Origin: Bacillota bacterium
GTDB lineage: Bacteria; Bacillota; UBA4882; UBA10575
Direction of reading: 5' to 3'
DNA: 64,000 bases
Assembly: GCA_012838955.1 (NCBI GenBank)
Contig: DUOH01000059.1
Coordinates: 1-64,000 of the forward strand
Position 1 is the first letter of the stretch. Every line of letters starts with the position of its first letter. Both the position numbers and the translations under genes were made by a program. Below the pieces are notes generated by a model that was not told the DNA's origin, searched no databases, and saw only the letters and a list, made by a program, of their open reading frames with translations. Positions 9,309-19,029 of this stretch are shown here, piece after piece.

Positions 9309-10361
9309 ATGTCGATTTCATCAACTGATTTCTTGCGACAGTTATCATCCACACCTGCTCTGATCTTTACATCCGTTTTGACTTTAGGGGTGATGCTGGT
9401 TAATGGTTGGACTGATGCGCCGAACGCCATCGCCACTTGTATTTCCACCAGATCGATGAGACCACGCGCCGCTATTATCATGGCGGCGGCATTTGATTTC
9501 CTTGGGGTTCTGGTAATGACGGCCTTCAATGCCACGGTGGCGCAGACTATCTACAAAATGGTTGATTTTAGCGGAAAATCACAGGAAGCGTTGGTTGCTT
9601 TATGCGCGGCGTTGTTTGCCATTGTTTTATGGGCCACAGCCGCCTGGTGGTTTGGTATCCCGACCAGTGAAAGCCATGCCCTGATCGCCGGAATCTCCGG
9701 GGCTGCCATTGCCGTCCAGGGAGGTTTTTCCGGCATCAACCCCGCCGAATGGGTAAAGGTCCTTTATGGATTGGCCTTATCTACGGTGATGGGGTTTGGC
9801 ACGGGTTGGTTGGTAGTTAAGTTGATTGAAGAGGTGTGCCGTAGTTGTGATCGAAGAAAGGCGTCTGGGGTATTTAAGAACGCGCAAATTCTGGGTGGAG
9901 CCGGGATGGCCTTTATGCACGGCGCCCAAGATGGTCAGAAATTTATCGGCGTCTTTATGTTGGGTATGTCTTTAGCACAGGGACAAGCTAATGTAACCCA
10001 GTTCCAAGTTCCAATCTGGTTAATGGTTTTATGTTCGGTAGTGATCTCTTTGGGTACCTCCATCGGTGGGATGCGGATTATAAAGTCCGTAGGAATGGAC
10101 ATGGTAAAACTAGATAAGCATCAAGGATTTTCGGCTGATCTAGCGGCTGTAGTATGTCTTTTTACCGCTTCACTCACGGGTATTCCTGTGAGTACTACCC
10201 ATACGAAGACTACGGCGATTATGGGGGTTGGCGCGGCAAAACGCCTGACCTCGGTTAATTGGGGCATAGTACGTGATATGGTCTTAGCCTGGATTCTCAC
10301 CTTCCCGGGATGCGGTTTGATCGGTTTTCTCATGGCTCACTTATTTATGGGCATTTTCTAG
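9309..10361 (+). CDS. pit: Inorganic phosphate transporter, Pit family (second copy)
   Basis: 350 residues, the same length as the preceding gene and alignable along its whole length without gaps by eye. It has the same NGWTDAPNAI and GIPVSTTHTKT signatures. The two genes share a stretch of about 70 identical bases (8431-8501 against 9631-9701) although flanking sequence differs at many third codon positions, which suggests gene conversion. AAGGAGGAAGGAGGC precedes ATG 9309. The proteins differ mostly in the central cytoplasmic loop (about residues 180-200), so they may differ in regulation. Confidence 0.93.
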   Translation: MSISSTDFLRQLSSTPALIFTSVLTLGVMLVNGWTDAPNAIATCISTRSMRPRAAIIMAAAFDFLGVLVMTAFNATVAQTIYKMVDFSGKSQEALVALCAALFAIVLWATAAWWFGIPTSESHALIAGISGAAIAVQGGFSGINPAEWVKVLYGLALSTVMGFGTGWLVVKLIEEVCRSCDRRKASGVFKNAQILGGAGMAFMHGAQDGQKFIGVFMLGMSLAQGQANVTQFQVPIWLMVLCSVVISLGTSIGGMRIIKSVGMDMVKLDKHQGFSADLAAVVCLFTASLTGIPVSTTHTKTTAIMGVGAAKRLTSVNWGIVRDMVLAWILTFPGCGLIGFLMAHLFMGIF

Positions 10362-10368
10362 GATTACT

Positions 10369-10400
10369 AGCACTCGATTTGGAGTGCTTTACTCTTATTT
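10369..10400 (+). terminator. Weak terminator or attenuator between pit and the DUF47 gene
   Basis: Arms AGCACTC and GAGTGCT followed by TTACTCTTATTT, an interrupted T-run. The DUF47 gene begins about 90 bases downstream, so partial read-through is plausible. Confidence 0.5.
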
Positions 10401-10492
10401 AGAGCGTTTTAGGCAATTTAGAGTTCTGAATTTTATCGGATTTCAGCGGGCTTCTATGGAATTCCAACATACTTAAGAAGGGGAAGTGAATT

Positions 10493-11116
10493 ATGGCAAG
10501 AAAAAGAGGAGAAAAATACTTCGATATATTTGTGGAATTAGTGCAGTATTCCTGTGATGCGGCTGCGCTTTTATATGAAATTATGAGCAATTTTCATCCG
10601 GAGGATTTAGAGCAGACTATGGCGCGGATGCACCATATTGAACATGCCGGAGACGCGGGGCGGCACCGTATGATGGAGAGCCTGGCCCGGGAGTTCATTA
10701 CCCCCATTGAGCGGGAGGATATCATGGCGATGGCCGATGCCATTGATAATGTGACAGACACCATTGAGGATGTGCTGATGCGCATCTATATGTTTAATTT
10801 TACTACCTTACGCGAAGATGCAATTAAAATGGCGGCAATTATTGTTAAATGCTGTGAAGCCTTGAAAGAAGCCTTGCGGGAGTTCGGTAATTTCCGGAAG
10901 TCCGAATCTCTGCGTGATTTGGTTATAGAGATTAACCGGTTGGAAGAGGAAGGGGATGCGCTGTTTGTGGAGGCAACGAGAAACCTCTATGTTGGTAGGC
11001 AGGATCCGGTGGAGATTCTCGCTTGGTCGCAAACCTTGGATTATTTAGAGAAATCCTGTGATGCGTGTGAAGAGGTATCGGCGGTAATTGAGAGTGTTAT
11101 GCTGAAGAACTCATAA
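10493..11116 (+). CDS. DUF47 family PhoU-like protein
   Basis: 207 residues, all-helical. The repeated pattern MHHIEHAGDAGRH and NRLEEEGDALF, each with E-x-x-x-D, is the metal-binding three-helix bundle shared with PhoU. Members are encoded next to Pit transporters and are thought to modulate them. AAGGGGAAGTGAATT precedes ATG 10493. It probably serves one or both upstream permeases. No signal peptide, so cytoplasmic. Confidence 0.88.
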   Translation: MARKRGEKYFDIFVELVQYSCDAAALLYEIMSNFHPEDLEQTMARMHHIEHAGDAGRHRMMESLAREFITPIEREDIMAMADAIDNVTDTIEDVLMRIYMFNFTTLREDAIKMAAIIVKCCEALKEALREFGNFRKSESLRDLVIEINRLEEEGDALFVEATRNLYVGRQDPVEILAWSQTLDYLEKSCDACEEVSAVIESVMLKNS

Positions 11117-11211
11117 GGGAGTAATAAGGGTTATTCGGGACGAAGAGTGGTGTGCGGTATTCTCTGCAGGACTTACTCTTCCGGTCTTGTTCTGAGTCTT
11201 ATAAAATACCT

Positions 11212-11247
11212 AAGCCACCTTTTCATTCTGGAAAAGGTGGCTTTTAT
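11212..11247. terminator. Strong terminator between convergent genes
   Basis: Arms AAGCCACCTTTTC and GAAAAGGTGGCTT form a 13-base-pair stem followed by TTATT. It lies between the DUF47 gene and the oppositely oriented chemoreceptor and could serve both directions. Confidence 0.85.
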
Positions 11248-11362
11248 TAAAGACTAGAGTATCCCGTGGGGGATACTCACATATTGATAACTCCAGACAC
11301 CGGAAGCAGGATAATTAATTACTCGTACCGCCTAAATATGGATGACGTTGCCTAATGCTGTT

Positions 11363-13051
11363 TCAGCTCAACTCAAACATTTCTACGGCTTGCTTCAAAT
11401 CCCCCGCAATTCTCCTCAAATTATTCGCCAAGGTGGTAACTTGTTCCATGGCGGCGCTCTGTTCCTCAGTGACAGCCGAAACCTCTTCTGTACTGGCTAA
11501 GTTTTGTTCACTGATCGCAGATATTGCGCTGATGGCATCGGTTGCTTTTTCGTTCAGGGCAGCCATTTGCTCAGTGGATTTTACAATGAGATTAATCTCC
11601 GCTATGGTATTCATTAGTGTCTTATTAATCTCTTCAAAAGTGATTACAGCCTGTTCCGCTAAGTTTTTGCTTGCCTCCGCTCTGGAGATCTCCTGGTGCA
11701 TTATTTGGACGGTTTGATCGGTATGGGACCTCATCTCTTCAATCAGCTCAGTAATGGAACGCGCCGACTGTTTTGAACGTTCTGCCAGCTTCGCGACTTC
11801 TCTGGCCACCACAGCAAAGCCTTTTCCATGCTCTCCCGCTCGGGCTGCTTCAATTGAGGCGTTCATAGCCAACAAACTTGTTCGTTCCGCGATGCCTTCA
11901 ATAATAGAGGTAATGCCGTTAATCTCTTCCGAGGAACGAAGCAGCACATTGATGGCTTCCGTCACATTTTGGGTAGAATCATATAAGGCGCTGATCTCGG
12001 TCGCCACATTACTGGTAACTTTCCGTCCAAGTTCGGCGGATTGGGCTACTTCGTTGGAAGCTTGGCCAATTCTTTGTGATTCGCGAGTGACTTGAATTAC
12101 CGTATCGGACAGTTCTTGAATGGAATTAATCGCTTCGGTTATTTGTCGAACTTGTTCCGAAGAAGCGGCGGCAAGTTCATTGGCTGATTTTGCCACTTCC
12201 GTCGCTAACACACCGGTTTCCGTAGAGATCGTGCTCAGTTCCGAGCTGGCATTATCTATAGTAAGTGATTGTTTACTGATCTCAGTCACTAAACTTCTCA
12301 AACCCATGATTGCCCTGTTTAAGCCTTTAATTGCTTCCGCAGCTTCATGTGAACCTGTGATGTCGATCATGCTCTGGGATAAATCTCCGGCGCCCAAGGA
12401 TTGTACCCTATGCACTATTTTTTTCATAGGAAAATAAACGGAGAACGCGATGAGCAGTCCAATCAGGGTTATGCACACCACGCCAACGGTTACCAGTCTC
12501 GTATTGGATTCTTCCAGTTCGGCGGCGAAACTCTCGCTATCTAAATATAAGTTATAATTAACGCTACTGCTGGCATTACGGATATACCTCAATACGCTTT
12601 GTAAATTATCAACCTCCCGGCTGAGCGCTGTAAAGTTACGGGAATTAACCGGTTTTTCCAAAATGGCCTTAATATTTGTAAAGATTTCATCCAGTCTTTT
12701 ATTGGTAGAAGCGTCAATATTTTTTCTAGCTTTAATTTTGTTGAATAATGTATTCACATTAAATACTTGATAGGGTGATCCGCTCAGAGACTCATTAGCC
12801 AGCAACGCCAGATATTGGCCGCGTATTTTTTCTACATTTATTTCGATCTCGATGCTATCTTGCTCAGAGATGCCGGCGGTATTGTCATAGATTTTTTTGG
12901 TATTTTGCTGAATCATATTCATGGCTCTGCTACTATTGATGCTCTGACTGACCATGAAGCCGATCATTAGTATGATAATAAAGATGATCTGATAAAATAC
13001 GCTGATTTTGGATAAAACTTTTTGCAGGGACTCAAGAGGTTTTTTGATCAT
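11363..13051 (-). CDS. Methyl-accepting chemotaxis protein
   Basis: 562 residues from the ATG at 13051, which has GGGGAGGAACGATA upstream. Order: short cytoplasmic tail, TM1 (about 17-36), a helical extracytoplasmic domain of about 145 residues resembling the four-helix-bundle ligand domain, TM2 (about 182-205), HAMP, then the long coiled-coil signalling region. The hairpin tip reads [25 protein letters not shown] in two adjacent parts, the conserved CheA/CheW contact site. Ligand unknown. No che genes are in the window, so it must feed a chemotaxis array encoded elsewhere. Confidence 0.93.
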   Translation of the reverse strand: MIKKPLESLQKVLSKISVFYQIIFIIILMIGFMVSQSINSSRAMNMIQQNTKKIYDNTAGISEQDSIEIEINVEKIRGQYLALLANESLSGSPYQVFNVNTLFNKIKARKNIDASTNKRLDEIFTNIKAILEKPVNSRNFTALSREVDNLQSVLRYIRNASSSVNYNLYLDSESFAAELEESNTRLVTVGVVCITLIGLLIAFSVYFPMKKIVHRVQSLGAGDLSQSMIDITGSHEAAEAIKGLNRAIMGLRSLVTEISKQSLTIDNASSELSTISTETGVLATEVAKSANELAAASSEQVRQITEAINSIQELSDTVIQVTRESQRIGQASNEVAQSAELGRKVTSNVATEISALYDSTQNVTEAINVLLRSSEEINGITSIIEGIAERTSLLAMNASIEAARAGEHGKGFAVVAREVAKLAERSKQSARSITELIEEMRSHTDQTVQIMHQEISRAEASKNLAEQAVITFEEINKTLMNTIAEINLIVKSTEQMAALNEKATDAISAISAISEQNLASTEEVSAVTEEQSAAMEQVTTLANNLRRIAGDLKQAVEMFELS

Positions 13052-13270
13052 TATCGTTCCTCCCCTTATTTGAATCCGGTAAAAACCCGTCACTTAAGTA
13101 TTATATTTGTCAGATAAGGAACAGGGGAAACTGTTATTTGCCTCTTATCATAACATCGGTTGATTAAAGATCATTCTTTAGACCAACTGAATTCGATCCG
13201 GAAAGGGTGAGTCCGGGAATGAGATACGGTTGATGACGAACGTTAACCCGATGAAGAAAAGTGGTTGGTT

Positions 13271-13750
13271 TTATTTAATTTTTATTACTTCTCCCTTTGT
13301 AATCTCCACTAAAATTCGGGGGGCGAGTTTAAACACGGCATGAGGAGTTCCGGCGGCTGCCCAAATCTCATTGTATTGCATTAAGTCCTGATCAATGTAT
13401 GTAGTGATTGGTTTTCTGTGGCCGATGGGTGGTACTCCGCCGATGGTAAAACCTGTATGCTCCAGCACAAAGTCGGCATCGGCTTTCTCCAATTCCTCGT
13501 TGATCCGTTCCTGGACGGCTTTTTCGTTTACTCTATTTGTTCCGCTGGCCATGATTAACACCGGTTGCTGGGATGTTTTACCTTTGAAAATTATGGTTTT
13601 GGCAATTTGCGCCACTGTACAACCGATGGCGTCCGCAGCCTCTTGTGCGGTACGGGTGGAAGCGGATAACTCCACCACCCGGAGGTCCAATCCGAATGTG
13701 TCCAGTGCGGTCTGGACCTTTTCTGCGCTTTTCTTTAGGTTTTGTACCAT
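13271..13750 (-). CDS. YbaK/EbsC family aminoacyl-tRNA deacylase
   Basis: 159 residues, one YbaK/ProRS-INS domain. The pattern ADAIGCTVAQIAKTIIF with the conserved lysine, then VLIMASGTNRVN and FTIGGVPPIGH, matches the family, which hydrolyses mischarged tRNA (Cys- or Ala-tRNAPro) in trans. AAGGAGGTATTCATC precedes the ATG at 13750. Which mischarged tRNA this subfamily edits cannot be told here. It is monocistronic. Confidence 0.88.
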   Translation of the reverse strand: MVQNLKKSAEKVQTALDTFGLDLRVVELSASTRTAQEAADAIGCTVAQIAKTIIFKGKTSQQPVLIMASGTNRVNEKAVQERINEELEKADADFVLEHTGFTIGGVPPIGHRKPITTYIDQDLMQYNEIWAAAGTPHAVFKLAPRILVEITKGEVIKIK

Positions 13751-14015
13751 GATGAATACCTCCTTAATACTTATGATAAATGAATTATCCTGACAGTCAA
13801 GGACCTTTGTATGATGTGTTATAATTTATTGAGGGGACATTTTGCAAAGAGGTTATGGGGTAGTGTGTATGTTTAAAAGTATGGTACGATAGACATAATA
13901 ATAAAAAATTGGAAATAGTGATTGAGTTTTGAGAAAGGGTGTAGAGCTGCTTATTCGCTTCGGAGATATGGTTTGATAAGCTATTAAATAGTGGCCATCA
14001 GGAAGGAGATCAGAA

Positions 14016-14744
14016 ATGAAAAGGATAAGCCTTAGTTTGCTCGTGGTCTGTTTACTGTTTACTCTGGGTTCTCCGGTATCCGCCGGAGACTTCACTTTTG
14101 CCCTTGCGCAGGATGGAATATCCACTTCTGGCCTATGGAACTCATTGGGACCTTCGGCGGAGAGTTTTGTGTCTACTTTGGCCAGAGAAGAAGAGAAAAA
14201 CAGAAAAATCGGGGGAATCTTCGCAACTGGAACCGGACTGGTGCTTTTAGGACTGGGAGCTTTGTATAATGATGAAGATCCGGCAGATGAAGAAGACGGA
14301 AAAAGGGCTTTTTATACAACAGGAGGCATAATCACTGCCTTAGGGGTATGCAGGTTGGCGATTCCAAGCTATGTGGAGTTCGAATACGAAAGAATATTGA
14401 AGATAGAAGATCCGCATAAACGGGAACAGGCTTCATATGCCACATTAGTTAATGTTGCTAATCAGGCGAGGATATCTAGATTGTCAGCAGGAGTAATTAG
14501 TGGAGCATTGTGTCTTTACTTTTTAAATCGCGATACTCCTTCGTATCTTTCGGATGATTTTGATAGATATAATGCCCTAATTTATGGAGCATTATGCGTT
14601 TGCTCGTTTCTCGTGGAGAGCACACCCGAGAAAATGCTAAAGGAATACCAGGAAGGGCAGAGCAATTTGCAGAAGAATAGCTCTTTCGCGATCCTTCCCC
14701 AACTGGACGGGACAATAACAGCTGTATATACTTATAAATTCTAA
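14016..14744 (+). CDS. Exported protein of unknown function
   Basis: 242 residues. A signal peptide is clear: MKRISLSLLVVCLLFTLG followed by a likely cleavage after PVSAG. Three later hydrophobic segments (about 68-85, 96-115 and 160-180) are short and glycine-rich, so the mature protein could sit in the membrane. Between them lies an acidic loop NDEDPADEEDG. The end, PQLDGTITAVYTYKF, looks like a terminal beta strand. I do not recognise a family. AGGAAGGAGATCAGAA precedes the ATG. A strong terminator follows at 14855. Confidence 0.6.
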   Translation: MKRISLSLLVVCLLFTLGSPVSAGDFTFALAQDGISTSGLWNSLGPSAESFVSTLAREEEKNRKIGGIFATGTGLVLLGLGALYNDEDPADEEDGKRAFYTTGGIITALGVCRLAIPSYVEFEYERILKIEDPHKREQASYATLVNVANQARISRLSAGVISGALCLYFLNRDTPSYLSDDFDRYNALIYGALCVCSFLVESTPEKMLKEYQEGQSNLQKNSSFAILPQLDGTITAVYTYKF

Positions 14745-14854
14745 TCGATCTGTACAAACTGTGTGCAGCAAAGGAGGGCTTTCCTTAAAAGCGGGGTAAA
14801 ACATTTAAATCTAGAGCATCTGGCGGATTATTTTAGTATAAATTGTTTCTGAAG

Positions 14855-14898
14855 AAAAGAGCTGTTTGTGGTAGAAAAGCACAAACAGCTCTTTTTTA
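14855..14898. terminator. Bidirectional terminator between convergent genes
   Basis: Sixteen-base arms AAAAGAGCTGTTTGTG and CACAAACAGCTCTTTT with A-runs and T-runs on both sides. It can serve the exported unknown on the plus strand and the xylanase on the minus strand. Confidence 0.9.
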
Positions 14899-14934
14899 TC
14901 AGTTCAAAAGTCCATTCCTGGAGTTCTAATACTG

Positions 14935-16179
14935 CTAGGAGATTTTGATTTTTACGGACGTCTCGTCCTTTTCAGCAAGTTTAAAAGGGATTTTCTTTCC
15001 GGCCCAGGTTAGCTCATAATCACCTAAAAATCCTTGGAAATTAATTTTTCCTTCTTGATCGGTATGGAAATCCGTAGGCTTCATCCACCATTCACCCTTC
15101 ACTAATTTTAGCAGTTCCTCGTAAGCGGGTTTGGGGGAGCTGTCTTTTCGTAACAGGCCGCCCGGAGCGTTCAGCCATTCTCCGTCCGGCAGGTCCCACC
15201 AGGTAATACCGGTGACTAGCGGATGGGCCATAAGTGTTTTGTAGTGGAGGACGCATTCTTGGGCTTGGCGTTCTTCTCCCTCCGGTGTAGACCGCCACTC
15301 CTGGACCTGGTAGTCGTTGAGATCTTCAATCTCCGGCGGCATTAATTCTCCGGAAACCAAGGTGGTTTCGGTAAAATGAATGGGCAGGTTGAAACGTTCA
15401 AACCGCTCCAGGATGCGTTCGGTTTTTTCCACTCCCCAATATCCTTGGTGCATGTGTGATTGAATACCGATCGCATCGATCTCCACCCCTGCTTCCAAGC
15501 AGCCTTCAATAAGTATATCAAAGGCCGGAGAAGTGTCGAAATCATTTAAAAGCAAAATTGATTGTGGATTCGCCTGGCGTGCCGCTTCAAACATGGTCTT
15601 GATGGTTTTAATCCTCCCCAGTTCTTTGCAGATGCGGGTTATTCCATTGTTGTATTTATCAAAGATCGGCATAATCACAGCCTCATTAACCACATCCCAG
15701 ATTTCAATGAGACCGGCGAAATTCGTTACTTCTCTTTTAATGCGCCCGATCTGGGTTTGCAAGATCTCTTCATTAGTCATGGACAGAAGCCAATCTGCGG
15801 TTAATGTGTGCCAGCAGAGTGGGTGTCCTTTGACCAGAAGATGATGTTCCCTACACCATTTTGCCGTATTGAGCAGTCTCTCCGTATCAGGCTGCCCTTG
15901 AACCGGCTCAAACCGGCCCCAGTAAAAGGGTAAAGTTACATAATTCATTAAATCCAAGAATCTAGCTGTAACTTTTTCAGCTTGCTCTCTTTCTTTGCCT
16001 GTCAGTTCGTTGTTGGCCAGAGGCAAAAGGAAGAAACCGTTACTGCCAAAGAGGAAGCCGTGGTTTTTCTGGGCGACTGTCACCTTTTGGCCCGCCAGGG
16101 GGCTACCATCCTCTTTGTTAATGGTTAAAGTGGCTGTTGTGGTCCGGTATTCCCTGATTCTGGTGTCCAGATTATGCAT
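14935..16179 (-). CDS. Endo-1,4-beta-xylanase, glycoside hydrolase family 10, cytoplasmic
   Basis: 414 residues. A short beta domain (about 12-45) precedes a GH10 TIM barrel. Both catalytic glutamates are visible: the acid/base E166 in WDVVNEA and the nucleophile E271 in IHFTETT. Substrate-site blocks VKGHPLCWHT (116-125) and ITWWDLPD are present. A short beta-rich tail follows the barrel. There is no signal peptide, so it should act on xylo-oligosaccharides inside the cell rather than on polymer. No xylose transporter or beta-xylosidase is adjacent. AAAAGGAGGAATACCCGGC precedes the ATG at 16179. Confidence 0.93.
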   Translation of the reverse strand: MHNLDTRIREYRTTTATLTINKEDGSPLAGQKVTVAQKNHGFLFGSNGFFLLPLANNELTGKEREQAEKVTARFLDLMNYVTLPFYWGRFEPVQGQPDTERLLNTAKWCREHHLLVKGHPLCWHTLTADWLLSMTNEEILQTQIGRIKREVTNFAGLIEIWDVVNEAVIMPIFDKYNNGITRICKELGRIKTIKTMFEAARQANPQSILLLNDFDTSPAFDILIEGCLEAGVEIDAIGIQSHMHQGYWGVEKTERILERFERFNLPIHFTETTLVSGELMPPEIEDLNDYQVQEWRSTPEGEERQAQECVLHYKTLMAHPLVTGITWWDLPDGEWLNAPGGLLRKDSSPKPAYEELLKLVKGEWWMKPTDFHTDQEGKINFQGFLGDYELTWAGKKIPFKLAEKDETSVKIKIS

Positions 16180-16431
16180 GCCGGGTATTCCTCCTTTTAT
16201 GTTTTTCCCAATTTATGGTCCGACGACAATGAATTTATGTTTTATCTTCCACAAATCTTTGAAAAGTCCTGTCCGGAGCGTTTTTTGTGGAGATCCGTAG
16301 TCCGATTTGAGCACCGTTTTTTGGCTTTTGTCATATATTAGATTAACTATTAGCCGTAGGCAAAACTATTGGCGCCTGCGGAAAGATTTCTCAAAGGCTA
16401 AGGAATAAGCAGATGAAGGGAGCGCGGTTCA

Positions 16432-16674
16432 ATGCTTGATCAGGTGTTTGCCTTGACTTATCTTCCCATTGGTAGAAAAGCTCAGGTGATCAAGGTCGGG
16501 ACCGAGGGGTTAATTCGTAACCGGCTATTGGATTTAGGTTTTGTTCCGTCAGCGATCGTAGAAGCCATCCGGAAAAGTCCGGCTGGGGATCCAATCGCCT
16601 ACAGAATCCGCGGGGCGGTTATCGCCTTACGATCGGAGGAAAGCCGACAAATTCAAGTCCGCGTAGTCGACTAA
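16432..16674 (+). CDS. feoA: Ferrous iron transport protein FeoA
   Basis: 80 residues, a single SH3-like FeoA domain: LPIGRKAQVIKVG at the start, NRLLDLGFVPSAIVEAI in the middle and YRIRGAVIALRSEES at the end. FeoA is a small cytoplasmic partner of FeoB. Two FeoB genes follow after 80 bases, forming a feo operon. Ribosome site AAGGGAG lies about 13 bases before ATG 16432, rather distant. Confidence 0.92.
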   Translation: MLDQVFALTYLPIGRKAQVIKVGTEGLIRNRLLDLGFVPSAIVEAIRKSPAGDPIAYRIRGAVIALRSEESRQIQVRVVD

Positions 16675-16754
16675 TATCCGTAGGAAGATTAATCCTCCCC
16701 CGGATGACGCTCATTTTATAAGATGGCGCTTAGACTATTTAAGGAGGAGTTTAT

Positions 16755-17537
16755 ATGCAAGTAACGGGGTTACAAGAATTCTTAGAGAGAATAGAGGAGA
16801 ATAAAGGGGATGCCGTTATTGCCTTGGCAGGAAACCCAAATACCGGAAAGAGCACAGTCTTTAATAGTTTGACGGGACTTAACCAACACACGGGAAACTG
16901 GCCAGGGAAAACAGTAGTCTTCGCGAAGGGGAGCTACCGGTATAAAAAGAAGAACATTACTTTGGTGGATCTGCCAGGCGCCTATTCGCTATTGGCCAAT
17001 TCCGCCGATGAACAAGTGGCGCGAGACTTTATTTGTTTTGGGAAACCCGACGCCACAGTAGTAGTAGTGGACGCTACTTGCCTGGAGCGTAACCTAAACT
17101 TGGCCTTACAGGTAATGGAGATTACACCACAGACTATTCTTTGTGTCAACCTCATTGATGAGGCTAAACGAAAGAAGATGGCGATTGATTTCTCCAAATT
17201 AGCTGATCTTCTGGGAGTGCCGGTCATCCCCACAGTGGCCAGAGATAAAGTGGGTTTACTTGATTTAAAGGAAAGTATACATCGAGTCGTCTTTGAGAAG
17301 CAACTTCTTCAACCAAGACGTATAGTGTATAACAAAGTAATCGAGTCCGCTATAGAAAAAATCCAAGAAGAGGTAGAGGTTTTAGTGCACGGGAGCCTAA
17401 ATAGCCGCTGGGTAGCGTTGCGTTTGTTGGATGGTGATCCAACCATTATCCGGGAGATATTCAACCATTTACAAAGGATGGATCCGGGTGATCAGCAAAG
17501 TAAAAGAGCGCTCAAGGTGGTGGAGGACTGTGGATAG
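16755..17537 (+). CDS. feoB: FeoB N-terminal GTPase subunit (split FeoB)
   Basis: 260 residues: only the G domain and the helical spacer of FeoB, not the membrane part. GTPase motifs are complete: G1 GNPNTGKST (26-34), G3 DLPGAYS, G4 NLID. AAGGAGGAGTTTAT precedes ATG 16755. The stop overlaps the start of the membrane subunit by eight bases (GTGGATAG), which would couple their translation. The full domain set is kept and the junction lies between domains, so I read this as a true split rather than a damaged gene. Similar split FeoB annotations exist in other Clostridia (from memory). Confidence 0.88.
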   Translation: MQVTGLQEFLERIEENKGDAVIALAGNPNTGKSTVFNSLTGLNQHTGNWPGKTVVFAKGSYRYKKKNITLVDLPGAYSLLANSADEQVARDFICFGKPDATVVVVDATCLERNLNLALQVMEITPQTILCVNLIDEAKRKKMAIDFSKLADLLGVPVIPTVARDKVGLLDLKESIHRVVFEKQLLQPRRIVYNKVIESAIEKIQEEVEVLVHGSLNSRWVALRLLDGDPTIIREIFNHLQRMDPGDQQSKRALKVVEDCG

Positions 17538-18918
17538 TTTGGAGGTTGGGCTTAATCAGATTTTATCCAAAGCGCAAAAAGTCCGGTGGCAAGTGGGATC
17601 GGTCAGAGAGGTGATTGTAAAGAGCATCTATGAACAAGCTCAAGAGATAACTGAAAAAGTTGTAACAACCAAAGAGGCCGAGGAAGATCTGGATCGAAAA
17701 ATTGATAATATAGTTACTTCGAAGATTCTGGGTTATCCTCTGATGATTGCCTTATTAGGCCTGGTTTTCTGGCTGACGATTTCAGGGGCTAATCTGCCTT
17801 CGCAGATCCTGGCGGATCTTCTTTTCGGGTTTCAACATCGGTTGACAACCTTTTTTCACTGGATAAGCGCGCCGGAGTGGCTGCACGGGGTCTTGGTTTT
17901 AGGCTTGTATCGCTGTTTAGCCTGGGTTGTCTCGGTGATGTTACCACCGATGGCCATCTTCTTTCCTCTTTTTACCTTCTTGGAGGATCTGGGGTATTTG
18001 CCGCGGGTGGCGTTTAACCTTGATAAACTCTTTAAGCGGGCGGGAGCGCATGGAAAGCAGATTTTAACCATGTGTATGGGGTTTGGTTGTAACGCGGCGG
18101 GAGTCATTGCCTGTCGAATCATAGAATCTCCCAGAGAACGGTTGATTGCCATATTAACCAACAACTTTGTCCCGTGTAATGGTAGGTTTCCAACTTTAAT
18201 CGCCATGGCCGCTGTTTTTCTGGGGATACTGGTCAGCAAGGAGAGTAATTTACTGGCCTCGGCACTGGTAGCAGGTGTAGTAGTCTTGGGTGTCTTCATT
18301 ACTTTACTGGTATCCTGGATTTTATCAAAGACGGTTTTAAAAGGAGTTCCCTCCACCTTTACTTTGGAGCTGCCACCTTACAGGTGGCCGAAGATCGGTA
18401 CACTCTTGATCCGGTCTGTGCTGGATCGTACCTTGTTTGTTCTGATGAGAGCGGTGATAGTGGCAGCGCCGGCAGGAGTAGTCATCTGGACCCTGGCCAA
18501 CATTGAAGTCGCTAATCTCAGTATTATTGGGTATCTGGCTGGGTGGCTTCAGGGGTTTGGCCGCCTCATCGGCTTGGATGGTTACATTATTTTAGCCTTT
18601 ATCCTTGGTTTGCCCGCTAATGAGATTGTGATTCCGATTTTGATCATGAGTTATTTATCTCAAGGAACAATGCTCGAGTTGGACAGTATTGAAGCTCTCC
18701 GTCAACTTCTGATCGCCAACGGTTGGACCTGGTTAACGGCTTTAAATATGATCCTCTTTTCACTGTTGCATTTTCCCTGCGCTACTACTTTATTGACTAT
18801 CCGCAGAGAAACGCAGAGTATAAGGTGGACTTGGCTGGCGGCGTTGATCCCCACAACAGTGGCAGTGGTTGTTTGTTTCCTGCTAGCTCAGACTGCGCGG
18901 GTATTAGGCTTGGTTTAG
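17530..18918 (+). CDS. FeoB C-terminal membrane subunit (nucleoside-recognition/Gate domains)
   Basis: 462 residues from GTG 17530, which lies behind AAGGTGG and GGAGG and overlaps the end of the GTPase gene. An N-terminal helical region of about 65 residues continues the FeoB spacer. Two Gate-type membrane halves follow, with the FeoB marks LPRVAFNLDKLFKRAGAHG, GFGCNAAGVIACRII and FVPCNGRFPT; the cysteines in these blocks line the iron path in FeoB. About nine or ten membrane segments. It should pair with the preceding GTPase to import ferrous iron. The regulator gene follows 111 bases downstream. Confidence 0.88.
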   Translation: MDSLEVGLNQILSKAQKVRWQVGSVREVIVKSIYEQAQEITEKVVTTKEAEEDLDRKIDNIVTSKILGYPLMIALLGLVFWLTISGANLPSQILADLLFGFQHRLTTFFHWISAPEWLHGVLVLGLYRCLAWVVSVMLPPMAIFFPLFTFLEDLGYLPRVAFNLDKLFKRAGAHGKQILTMCMGFGCNAAGVIACRIIESPRERLIAILTNNFVPCNGRFPTLIAMAAVFLGILVSKESNLLASALVAGVVVLGVFITLLVSWILSKTVLKGVPSTFTLELPPYRWPKIGTLLIRSVLDRTLFVLMRAVIVAAPAGVVIWTLANIEVANLSIIGYLAGWLQGFGRLIGLDGYIILAFILGLPANEIVIPILIMSYLSQGTMLELDSIEALRQLLIANGWTWLTALNMILFSLLHFPCATTLLTIRRETQSIRWTWLAALIPTTVAVVVCFLLAQTARVLGLV

Positions 18919-19029
18919 GTTCTGAAGCAAAGATGTTTGGCATAGGCTAAAGTGAGTACCAGTGGTAGCGGGCCAAAGACTCTTTGTGTGCGTGTGCACG
19001 CAGGCGTGAGCTACCTTTGGGGGGATTCC

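Noticed and set aside
17431-17537. Frameshift mutation in feoB
   Set aside because: The break lies at a domain boundary, both halves keep all motifs and the second has its own ribosome site, so a natural split is more likely.
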